Shown: in pieces, positions 24,590 to 36,200 of the stretch
Numbering within the stretch: position 1 is the stretch's first letter
How the letters are laid out: each line of letters begins with the position of its first letter
NCBI GenBank assembly: GCA_005408345.1
Contig: SEMN01000012.1
Span: forward strand, 496,001-560,000
DNA length: 64,000 bases
Direction of reading: 5' to 3'
Source: Macquaria australasica
Lineage: Eukaryota; Chordata; Actinopteri; Centrarchiformes; Percichthyidae
Notes under the pieces: generated by a model
Told to the model about the DNA's origin: nothing
What the model saw: the letters and a program-made list of their open reading frames with translations, nothing else
The model's database searches: none
Position numbers and translations under genes: made by a program

Positions 24590-24905
24590 CTCATAATAAA
24601 TCACAATTATAAGTTTGTGAGTTAAAATATTTAAATACCAAGTAAAAATGATGACTTACAAAGTCACAATTATGAGATACTAAGTGATAATTAAGACATA
24701 CTAAATCAGAATTATGACATACTAAGTCAAAAACATGAGATAGTAAGTTAATATTTAGAAAATTATGATTTACAAAGTTGAAATTATGAGACACTAAGTC
24801 AAAACACACCTTACTAAGTCAACATTATGATATACTGAGTCTGAATATGACTTATTAGTCAAACCTAAGACTTACTAAATCAAAATTATGAGTTGACTTA
24901 GTATC
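24590..24905. repeat. Degenerate minisatellite, unit about 21-24 bases
   Basis: Repeats of the theme aattatgacatactaagtca occur about 12 times with drift. On the minus strand one frame happens to stay open and gives repeated 'HN-DLVSHN'-like residues, which reflects the tandem unit rather than a gene. Confidence 0.75.
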
Positions 24906-25198
24906 AATAGTTTAATATTTTAATTAAATTGTTTGGGTTTTTTTCTGGCTGAAAGGGTCTTCCATACAGTCACAGGTCTAACAAGGACACAAAACAGCTC
25001 ATTTCAACGTGTTGGGCAACATTAAATAAGCGATTTGCACTTTGTCGTCATCACCACAGACAGACTGGTGCAGTCAGACACCCTGAAGCCTGTGGTTGAC
25101 TGCTGAGCAGGGAAGTGTAATTAGGCTACAGAGGATCAGCAGGCTTGTCTGTCTGTGCTCATTATGTATGTGTGTTGTGTTGCACAGACATAATACGA

Positions 25199-25269
<71 letters not shown>
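25199..25269. repeat. ATCT tetranucleotide microsatellite
   Basis: About 17.5 perfect ATCT units, uninterrupted. Perfect arrays of this length are usually polymorphic. Confidence 0.95.
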
Positions 25270-26449
25270 ACATGGTTTGTGTGGCGCCCCCTGCTGATCA
25301 GAAACAGTCACTGCAGGCTTGCAGGATTTAACTAGTTTATCTGAAAACCATGTGACTTGTTTTGATGATTTTATTCCTTCAGTTTGGTTCATGTTGCAGA
25401 TTATCTCCCCCCAACCCCCCCACCCCGCCCCGTGAGTCAGTCTGTCAGATGATCACAGTACCGTGATGCCTTCACTGACCACCGCGCTGATCACACTGTT
25501 TCTGTGCCAAAGAGTGACAATCTCAAATATTTCTTCACAGACGTCACAGAAAGGGCGTAGTTACGTCTGTTGTGTTGCTAAGTTGCTCCATCAAAATAAA
25601 TACTGCGGATATGTTCTGTCAAGACAAAGAGCTTTGTAATAACCTGTGTTTACAAAGATGCCATTCACAAAAGTCCTCTGGGAATATTATTTCGATGGCC
25701 AAGAAAAACAGGAAAACCCAAACTAACCACGAGTTCCAGAAACTGTCTCAATTAACTTTTTATAAACTTTAAATTGATCAACGTATTCATCAAAAATGCG
25801 CTGCTATGTCTGTCCTTTCCCCAGCTGTCCTTATCTGAGCTCCCTTTCCAGAGCGCGCTGGAGCGTCAGGAGCGCAGCGCTGCGCCAAAAACAAAACAAA
25901 AAAATTAAAATTAAACGCGGGGGCGTGTGCGTAAATGGCGCACACGGAGAGCGCAGCAGAGTCACACACTCAGGACAGACAGTCGGTTCTGGAAGTCAAA
26001 TAAAAAGGGTTGTCGGCCTCTGTCAAACTTGGCTGCTCGACAGGTTCTTATTTGTCTGACAGGAGATTCCCTACGCATCTGTCCAAGTGTCAAACCACAC
26101 AGAATGTCAGGTATCACACGTTTTTCAAAATAAAGGCCTGGCTGGCATTTAAACACCAGTATGCTGTTTGCATACAGTATTTGGAGAAAATACCAACCTA
26201 TAGCACCTTTCCCCCCAAAACGTGACACTGACAGCTCAGTACGGGCTTGGCTCATCATACATACACTTGTTAAGGCTCAGCACCACAGAAAACAAAAATC
26301 AACTGAATATCAGCTGCATCACACAGACTGACCTGCTCAAAAATGAAGTGTGGGCCCCTATTATCCCTTTGATCAAACACACATTTGTTTTGCACCATGT
26401 AGACAAACTGTACCATCAACCAGATTATTAAAAGTATTAGAACTGGATT

Positions 26450-26560
26450 GTAGGGACATCCAGTGGTTTAGGGGTTAAGGCCTGATTACAAACAGCAACA
26501 TCCTGGGTTAATGTCTCTCCCCCCCTTCATTTCCTGTCATCTCTTTAATGTCAATATCAG
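26450..26560 (+). mobile_element. Possible tRNA-derived SINE fragment
   Basis: The segment starts gggacatccagtggtttagg, has a degenerate B-box-like cctgggttaatgtc, and then cttcatttcctgtcatctct, which I associate with the body of a teleost SINE. A similar head lies at 53755-53885. Boxes are degenerate, so this is tentative. Confidence 0.35.
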
Positions 26561-26859
26561 ATAAGAAAGACAAACTACATTTTTAACACAGAATCTCTCT
26601 ACTAGACAGGGATTCATGGTTAGGTGCAGGGGCCACATTTAAGGCCCATACTGTGCTTTAGTGGTGCATATTACCAAACACTTTTGCTAATTAATTAAAT
26701 GACCACAGAGTATTTGCTACACAGACAACCCGGGGACGTCAGGGTCTGGGGCCCCAGAGCTATTGCCTGGTTTATAATGCAGCCTTGGTATTACATAAAG
26801 CAGCATATTCTGATGATAAACAGGAATTTTTGGATGAAAAAACAACAAAAAGGGCCTGT

Positions 26860-27095
26860 TGTGAAGCTTTCGATCCTTTCACATGATCTTCCTCAACAGA
26901 TGAGAGTTCAGTGTCAACTTTTACACCAACATGGACGAGAAAGTAATGGAAATTTTAACATCTTCATCTCCATGGCAACCGGGGCAAACTCCATCTGCTG
27001 TTGAAGATCATGTGATACAATCAAAAGCTCCAAAACAGCTGCACCTTTGTTGTTTTTTGTCAACTGCTGTTTCCAAGGCGAATAATGATTTTTCA
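26860..27095. repeat. Dispersed 'agctccagaacagct' repeat, intergenic copy
   Basis: Shares caccaacatggacgagaa, ctccatggcaaccggggca, ccatctgctg and gaagatcatgtgatac with the copies at 14430-14760 and 34640-35190. Confidence 0.55.
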
Positions 27096-27530
27096 ATCTT
27101 CTTTTTTTACCACCCTCTGTGTTTTTATGTCAAAGCAATCTGAAAATGGCTGTTTCACAGAATACACGCAGAGATACTGGAAAGTACCTTGACCTACTGA
27201 CAGTTTAATGAGGTAACCAGCGGTTTTACTGGAACCAATTTTTAAAGAAACAGGCAACCCAAAAGTAAAATTAACTGTTATCTAAAGCGTCACCTGTCAT
27301 GTGCTCTTACTTTGAAGTAAATCTGTAGTACTTCCGCTGTATGTGCAGCTCATTCTGCGTGATTTGACGCGCTTCTCCTCTGTGTAGTCTCGCATTGAGG
27401 GTGAAGCCGCATAAAAGCGTTCCCATAATGCGGGCGTGAAGTGCTCCATGTAGTGAACGGAGGGAGATCCAGGAGGAGGACAGCGGAGGGTTACGCCGAG
27501 CCTGTCTGTCAGGCACCGGGAGGGAAGAAG

Positions 27531-27957
27531 ATGTCGAACCGAAAGCACCGGGACAATCAGGAGATCTGCGCCCGCAAGGTCCGGGAGCTGGCCCAGTCTG
27601 GAGTAAACAAACACTGCTTCGAGTGCAACCAACCCGGGGTGACTTACACCGACATCACGGTGGGCAGCTTCGTCTGCACGTCGTGCTCCGGAATGCTGTG
27701 AGTAAAATAAATAAATAAATTAAAAACCTGCCGCGCCTCCTGGGTTTATTTACTGCACATTTTTAGCATCAGTGTGAGGAGGAGGAGGAGGACCAGCAGA
27801 CACAGATAGAGCAGTAGAGTTAAAAAAATAAATAAAGAAGTGCCAGGCCTGAGATTGCACCATGCACCACCCAGAGCCAGATTTGCAGTGTTATTTTTTA
27901 TTTTTCAGCGATAATAGGGAGTGTTGGCGCCATGCAACAGCCACACATTCATTTACG

Positions 27958-28017
<60 letters not shown>

Positions 28018-28981
28018 TCTCCCAACAGCTTCATAAACGACAGACCCGCTAGTTGGTCATATTCCAGCTCTGAGTTACGGTTCATTTCGTCATGGTGCAG
28101 GTTTGACACCACTCTCTCTCTCTCCTCTCTCTCTCTCTCTCACTCCAGGCTCCTCTCCAGTGTGGGCGCGCGCGCGCGCGTGTGTATGCGTGTGCGTGTG
28201 TGTGTGTATGCTGTCACATTTTGTTCTGCATGTTCAGCCTAGTCCCAACACTCCTCAGGAAGACGGTTTCAGCACTTTATTGCGCAATGTACAGCAGTGT
28301 CCCACTTTGTCCCCCCCCCCCACCAGCATGGAGAAAATAAGAGGTTCTGGTTACTGAAAGCACGTTTCTCTGTCACCAGGGTGTGTGTGTGTGTGTGACG
28401 CCCATTTCACACCAATTCTGCCCTTAAATTCACAGTCACATGTCAGCTGTTTCCTCTCCCACCTGCTCTGTCTCCCCTGAGGCGAGGGACGTCTACACAT
28501 CTTTAATTCGTCTGCCTTGTTTCACTCCAAATACCTCTCTCCATGTCTGCTCTGTGTGTCCCAGGAGAGGCCTCAACCCTCCCCATAGAGTCAAGTCCAT
28601 CTCCATGACAACCTTCTCCCAACAGGAAGTGGAATTCCTCCAAAACCATGGCAACGAGGTGAGTGACATTCACAAGGCTTCAGGTGAGCTTGGGGGCAGG
28701 ACTTTGCATTTAAAGGTTTGTTCTTGTATTACTGACACTTTTATAGTCTTCTGAGGACTCTAGTCCCTGTTTTTTTAGTTCAGGTTCAGGTTTTAAACTC
28801 ACTTTCTGTTTCCGATGCGGGATATGAAACATCCCTCATGGCTACCAGTTGAGCCAGTCTTTGTGGTTCTGGCTTTTTTTTTTCTTCTTTTATTTTGGGC
28901 AGAATGCTACTGTGCAGCCCACATGGTGCCAAGAAACAGAAGGACCAGCACTGTCTGTCCCACCCAAACCACAGTCTATTT

Positions 28982-29016
<35 letters not shown>

Positions 29017-30289
29017 TTCCCAAACTTTTTTAAACCAGGGCACCCCTTCATAACTGTAAAATATCCGCGCTCAGCACATATTTTGGACACAATTGTTAAA
29101 AAAAACCCAAACAACAAACTTAAGGGATTCTTATCATGAGTGTTTGTTTATGTGATGTGATCATATATGTATGAAAATGAGATTATCAGCTGACAATTAT
29201 TTTTATTGTCAATTAATCTGCCGATTATTTTCTAGAATATTTTGTCTACGAAATGTCAGAAAATAGTGAAAAGGTGCCCGTCACAATTTCCTAAAGTCCA
29301 GGGTAACGTCTTCAAATAGCTTTTTTAAAATCTTTTAAACTGTCTAAAAGCCAAAATAATTAAATTTACTATCACATGAGGCAAAGGGAAACAGCAATGG
29401 AGAAGCTGGAACCAATGAATGTTTGGCGTTTTTTGCTAGAAAAAAAGATCGAAACAATTAATCGATTATCGAAATAGACAGCAAATTATTTTCTAAATGG
29501 TCAAATATTGATAATGGCCTCACAAACCCAGTATCGGTGGGAGCTGCCACTTGCGTTACCATGACAACTGACAACCCTGAGCTGTCCAGTTTTGATATTT
29601 ATTGCTTATTTCTTCCATTTTGATGTGTTTGAAAACATAACTATGAAAAGGTAGTTAATGTAAATGGCATTCGTTTTTTTTATGTGCTGAAACTTTATTA
29701 AAAATATGCAATAAAACATGAAAGCAAGGCGTCCCACAGCACCCATTTTGGGAACCACTGGTGTGGGCAGCGCTCTCTCTCATGAGCTTATATCACACAA
29801 ATAAAGGGTGAAGTGTTTCAGGCTGTCAAGATGAGTGCTGGCCATTTTTATCAGCTCGCTGTCGGCCAGGATGTGTGTGTGTGTGTGAAGTATAATGCGA
29901 GGAGAGGCAGAGGTGTGTACCGTCCAGCTTTTTCTCCACATCATCCTCTGAAGAGTGATCCGGCCAGTCATGATTCACAGGCAGTAATATTTGCCGCACT
30001 CTGACTCTTGCACCGGACATGAATCACCGATGAGAATATCTGTTTGTGTTTTTCTCTGAGACTAAATGTCAAACAAAAGCAGGGATTGTCGTTTTGCTCA
30101 AGGAATTAGACACCGACCCTTTCTCTGATGCTGCTGCCAAATTCTCTGGCTAAGTGTGTGTGTGTGTGTTCAGGTAGGGAGGAGGACTTGGCTGTGTGTA
30201 TTTGACCCAAAGACGGACGCCTGCTCCGACATGAAGGACTCTCAGAAGTTCAAAGAGTTTCTCCAGGACAAATATGAGAAGAAAAAGTG
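27531..30289 (+). CDS. agfg2: agfg2 exons 1-3: ArfGAP domain
   Basis: Residues 1-126. The zinc finger is C29-x2-C32-x16-C49-x2-C52, with Arg57 in the arginine-finger position, followed by RGLNPPHRVKSISMTTF and FKEFLQDKYEKKKW. Compared with the human proteins as I remember them, EVC(K/R)(Q/K)IWLGLFD reads EVGRRTWLCVFD here, so a conserved Cys and Gly have changed. The ATG at 27531 starts the exon's open frame and the exon 1 donor splits the Leu56 codon. Confidence 0.92.
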
Positions 30290-33200
30290 GTGAGAACTTT
30301 TGGTTTCATCTGCAGCATAAACATGCATGATCTGACCCGGCAAGAGCCAAGACTTAGAGGTGAACAATTCATAATTTAGTGTATAAAAGGGCTGAAAAAT
30401 GCCCATCACAAGTTCCCAAAGCGCAATGTGATGTCTTCAAAATTGCTTGTTTTTTCTGACAAACTATCCAAACCCCCAAAATATTCAATTTACTATAATA
30501 TGAGATGAATAAAAGCAGCAAATGTTCAATTTGAGAAGCTGGAACTGGTGTTTTTTTTTTTTAAACCATGTTAGCAGCGTAGCTCTAGAGATGTGGGTCT
30601 GTTGGTCCAGACTGAAATATCTCAACAACTTTTGGATGGATTGCCATGAAATTTGGTACAGACATACCTGCCCTCCTCATGATGAATTGTAAAAACGTTG
30701 GTGACTGTAGGCCACCTTTCGTGGTCCGTATTGGTTTGCTCCAAATTTAGACATTCACTGTTTGAAATGGAGACGGCTTCTCAGAAAAAATAGCTTTCCT
30801 GCTGGGAATAAAAGAACAGTCATTGTTTTGGGTTCAGTTTCAAGCCCTAGAAATGTTCTTTGTCATGATGTTTTGATAGGTGGATAACTGACTTAGCCTT
30901 AATTGTGCTTTTTATGAGGCCAGTTAGTCACACAGACTAATTTTAACTGTACTAAATAACCTGTCTCTTTCAGGCATTTTTCCAAAAGTAAGAACCGGAG
31001 GGATGTTGAGGGTCCTTGGAGCCCGGGGGTCCAGGCCGTGCCCCCTTCCCATGGTCCCTTAGCGAGCCAGGCCCCCTCCCATAACCTGCCCCCCAACGCC
31101 AGATCCACAAGGCCACTGGTGAGGGAGCTTAATGTGTCATAATTGTGCATGTAATGGCTTGAGAGAGTAATAAAGATGAAGGGGAGAGGAGTGAAAGTGA
31201 GAGGAAGAGGATTCAAGAAGAGGCAGTGGGTGGGTGCGGTAGAGAAAGAGGAAGTGAAAGGAGACGAGTAGTGTCCAAAAAAAAAGAGGTGAAGAAACAA
31301 CCTGAATTCACTTCCACGCTGCGGCAGAGAGACAGAGACTGATGGGTCGGACAGCGAGAGGGCCAGGTAGCCTCGACATCAAAGCAGCTGCTTATGAATT
31401 ATTGAGAAAGCATGAAAGAGACTGACTTCTCCTGCCTTTGTGTCTGTCTTTCTACCTCCCATCTGCTTCTCTCTCTTTCTTCCCATCTCTTGTCCTGTAG
31501 CCTCAGTCCCAGCTGCCGTCGTGGGATCGAGCCCCTGCGATCTCGCCTGCCGACATGCGGACGGACGTGTTCACCGCTCGGCCGTCGCGCTCCCAAAGCT
31601 TCAGAGACCCCCCTCTGAAAGGTCGGAGGTTGATCTTTATCAGAGGAGTCGATATTTTTGGACTGAATGCGATCGACCCCTTCACCTATTTGTCCTTTTC
31701 TTTGTCTGCTGTGTCTCTCTGATATAGATCCCACCCTGTGTGGGATAGAACGACAGCGGCCAGGCTCCCTGTCGTCAGCGCTGGGAGCTCAGAGCCACGC
31801 CCCCTCCTTCCCCGCCCTCCCGCGGCCCTCAGGTGTGTCCTCCCTCCCCCACCGACCCCCCTTCGTTTTCTATTCCTTCTTGGTCTCAATCAAGCTGGAA
31901 AATGTCATTTTAGTTTCAGAATACTCACAAATTCTTTCATCACAGAAACAAACTTGAACAAATTCAACATAAATCAATAAATATCATGTAAGATCTAATA
32001 CAGTACAAAGGAAAAAGGACAATTATATATAGTAGATTTGTATCCATATCGCCCACTCCTAGCTGTGATCTTTAAGTCCTGTGGGACCACCTTGAATATG
32101 GCCGCCATCAGGGTTAGCATCAATACATTGCCACATACATTTAACAGGGCGTTAAAAAACCCCCTTCCAAAAATCCTCCAGCCATGGACGGTCTGGTGAT
32201 ATTTTATATTTTTCTTGTTGTCAACAAATCCCATGAAAAGACCAAAACCAACAATGAATTGATCCTCCTGTGTAGCTAAAGCCTGATATATCTTATTCCT
32301 CTGGGTGACATGCTCCTTCATTACCATGAATACAAACACTGTAGTTTATTTTGACTAAATACCCACTAGAGAACCAAAATGTGTATTAATCCGCCGCTGA
32401 ATATAGTCCCTAAAAATGCACCGTTCTCCTGTTTGTGCAACGTTTGCTAAAAACGACAGTGCCCAGCTGTTTCAGGAATTTATTTAGTCTTTTTTGAAAA
32501 TCAAACTATATATTTGTGACCTGTTTTTAAAGAGATGTATGCTTTCGTTAGTGACCAATGGGCTTGGGGACTGACAGCCACAGAAAGTATTGAAAGACGG
32601 ACTAACACATTGTTGGTTTTGGTCTTTTCATGGGATTTGCTGAAAATAGAAAAATATATAGAATAACGCCAGCCTTACCCTTTAAGAGGTTTGCAGTTTA
32701 CTACTAGTCAGATAAAGCTTAAACTGTACTAGCCTGATGCATATTGATGATGAATGTACAAAATGAACTGCTAACCTGGATGTTTCTGATATTTGTGAGC
32801 CCTATGTCGCACCTTTCAGGGAGGTGATGCAGCTACATGGATTGTCTTGTACAAAACAGATACTGTACCCTTTTTTCTTCTATTCTGTGGGCCTCTAGCT
32901 GTAAAATCTGGCAGTGCTCAGTGTCATCGTGTTGTCCAGAATGTGCAGATTGTTGAATATTTTCTCACTGATGACGCTCATCACTGTTGGCTCTAAGTGT
33001 CACTATGGGAGAGACAAAGAGAGAGAACCACCTAGCTCACAGTCATAATTTTCAGCTTGACAGTGGATTTTTTAACCGTATTATGTGGGTTTAAAATGGC
33101 TCCATGTCGTCATCTTAGCACACTGGGTTACTCTTCATGAATAGCAAAAATCCAGCAGACTGCTCAGCTGGCCACAGACGACAGCAGGGACAACAGTTTC

Positions 33201-36200
33201 ATATGACGTCAGTGACACTTTCCCATCTCTTTTCTCCACTCCTCCCTCAATTTACCCCTGTTCCTCTTCTGTCTCTGCCTGTCTTATCTCGCTCTCCTCT
33301 CTTCCCCGACCTCATAGCCAGTAGCTCTTTCAAAAACCACTTCACTTTAGGTAAGACACTGCACCGGCCGATGCATTTGAGTGTGTGCTGAATGGCTGGG
33401 ATCAATAAGCTCTTCCATGCTGTATCATTCATTTCATAATGGCCAATCTGTGTGCCATGCTGGCACTGACCATGCCTCATGTGCATGTGAATTTAGAGCA
33501 GTTTGAGAGAAGACACAGCGCTCTATATTCATTTAGCCGTCCGAGTCACGGCTGGCCACGTGCTGCAACTGGGGTCGATATTTTTCTTCATCAGTCAGGT
33601 TTCCCACTTCAAAGCCCAGATCTGAAGGCCTGTGAGGGTCAAGGAGAGACGCACACACTGTTCCCTCAGAGGAAAAAGAGCAAGTTTAAAGTAATGCTAT
33701 TTTTAGGCCGTAGCTGCTGCTGCCCCCGTCAGCAGAAGGACGCTGATATTTCGCACCATGCTGGCGTTGAAGCACTTAAAAACTATGTAGGGCGCAGCTG
33801 TAATCCCTCGATACACATTAACATCCCAAACACGTATTCTAGATTCAGGTATGCAAAGATAGGCAAAGATAGGCCCTATCTCTAGCCCTACAGTAGTATA
33901 TGATCATATCCCTAAAACATGCAGCTTGACTATCGCATGCTGTATATCTTTAGGTTATCTGTATCAGGTCATGCCTGGTCTGGTTTCTGTCACCGACTCG
34001 GAAACGAGCTTTATTTTAAAAAGAAAAAGAAAAAAAAGAAGCCTTTTCATTTGTATCCCCACGCTAACAGGTTTGGCTGATCCGAGCATGCTTTATGGCT
34101 AATGTTTGTGGAAGGCTTGCTACCTGCAAAGAATTGTAATTTCCTGCCTTTGTTACCATTTAACAATTGTACTGTTGTGGTTGGTGCTTTTGAAAACTAT
34201 CCAAGAACTTGTTGGCTCGCTGCGGTGCCTTTTCGATTTTTTTTTTGTTTTTTTTGTTAATGCTTAACCATGATGAGCGCTCATGCAACTTGATATGTCA
34301 AGCTAATCCTGCATTTGACAAGCTGCATAGCATGAGAATGTTAAAATAGCATGAGACAGACTGCTTTGTTTTAGGTAGTGTATGGATTGTTTTATGTGGT
34401 TTGGCTTAAAGCCTATAACTCCCTTTTCATTATATTTGTCCGTATGAATAATGATATAATTTCTACACTGGTATATAAGAATACTGTATGTGCTAGCATT
34501 AAATAAGATTAACATCCATAAATTTATCTGATAAAGCACTCTATTTCTAAATTAGTACTCCCTAATTTGTTTCAGTCTTTTGACAAAACCATCTCACCTC
34601 GACGGAAATTTCCATTTCTCTTCCATGTTGGCTTGAAAATTGAGGTGATAAAAAGCTCCAGAACACCTACTAAATGGACTTCGTGGTGAAATTGTTTTTC
34701 AACTGCTGTTTCCAAGTCTGAACATTGGACTTCAGTTTTTAAACCAACATGGGTGAGAAGAGACGTTTACAACATCTACAACTCCATGACAACCGGACAA
34801 ACTTCATCTGCTGATGAAGATCATGTGAAATGGTTGAGAACTCCAGAACTGCTACTAAATGGACCTGTCCTCGTGAGGTTCAAAGTTCGTTCTCGACCTT
34901 GGAAACAGCAGCTGAGAAAACAATCTCACTTTGAGTGAGATCGTTCGTCCTTTTAGTCGCTGTTCTGAGTTGAGTTGATGAAGATCATGTGAAATGATCG
35001 AGAGCTCCAGAACTGTTAGTAAATGGACCTTGTGGGAAGATTGTTTTCTTTTTCACCACAAGTCCCTTTTGAGGTTTAAGTTTATTCTTGATGTCAGTCA
35101 GCAGTTGACAAAACAATCTCACCTCAAGGTCCATTTAGTGGCTGTTCTGGAGCTTTTGATCAGTTTTTGATCACCTTCATCAGCAGATGGGGTTTGCTCC
35201 ACTGCTCATAATAACATGTAAATTTAAATATTTACATTTCCAAGACAACTGGGCAATTGTAATACAACTTCTTTATTTTATATTTAAATAGAAATGCAAC
35301 AAAAAGTCACTTGATATAATTAGATTATTTTACCACTTCATGACGAGTATAACTGAGATTATTTATACAGAATTTCTGCTCTCGGCTCACTTATACGTCT
35401 TTAAAACCTGTAGAAGTAGTTATGAATAAGTTGACGTTGGCCCTTCAGGTTTAGAAGATCCAAATTGTGAATCCCACATGAATGGCAGCAGCTCTCATCT
35501 GCTGTCTTTGCACTGAAGCTTAGTCTGGTTTTCTTGCTCCCAGGTCGTACAATATCGGCCTCGGGGACCACGGGACCCTTCAGGGCCTTCCCCAAATCTC
35601 TCAGCGTCGACTTTGGAGGTCTGAACCATCCTCAGCAGCAGCACCTGCCCCAGTCTCTGTCCCAGCAGCACCAGCAGCCTGGAGGTGTCGGCCAGACGAC
35701 ACCGCCAGTCGGCAGCTCCAACGCCCAGGACAGATACGCCGCTGTGTTACAGCTGGACAGCGTCTTCTCTGACACATCAACGGCCACAGGTGGGAAAGAT
35801 CAGAGTTTGTGAGGAGATTATTTTAATGTTCTAAGTACTGTATTTAAGTAACATTTTGAGATACTTGTACTCTACTTAAGTATCTCCATTTAATGCCACT
35901 TTATACTTCTACTTTAGATTAAGATTTTAGACATAAAAACACATGAAAAGCTGATAAAACGCGACACATTGTTAAAGATTAAACCAGTGGCTCCCAGCCT
36001 TTTTGGCTTGTGACCCCTTGTGAAAAAGCCGTGTCCAGCTGGGGCGTCATGTTTCAGATGTGTTGTGTACTGAGTTGTTAGCATTTCCACCAAAGAGTGA
36101 TTTCCCCTCTAAACGTCTCACATGGTTTCATTTTAATAACTGTTTGAATCCCAAAAAAGGATTAAAAAAAGTATCCAATAATTTACAAAAAGCAAAGATT

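Larger units (their letters stand above)
23512..27530. promoter_or_regulatory. Divergent intergenic region between acap1 and agfg2
   Basis: The two genes are transcribed away from each other from this 4.0 kb. The acap1 5' UTR or proximal promoter lies above 23511 and contains a CA microsatellite at 23536-23561. The agfg2 5' flank at about 27330-27530 is GC-richer (CGCGC, GCCGC) and has a TATA-like cataaaag at about 27410-27417. No TATA box was seen for acap1. The middle holds a CT tract, a minisatellite, an ATCT array and dispersed repeats listed separately. Transcription start sites are not determinable from sequence alone. Confidence 0.4.

Noticed and set aside
24591..24809. Minus-strand frame with repeated HN/DLV residues, and a passing CRISPR-like look
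   Set aside because: It is a degenerate AT-rich minisatellite in a fish genome; units are contiguous without unique spacers.
27862..28242. 126-codon frame in agfg2 intron 1
   Set aside because: It runs through CT and GC/GT microsatellites and encodes Ser-Leu and Val-Arg runs; an artefact of dinucleotide repeats.
33439..33885. 148-codon plus-strand open frame in agfg2 intron 7
   Set aside because: No domain, no family resemblance, no splice context joining it to agfg2, and composition like the surrounding intron.
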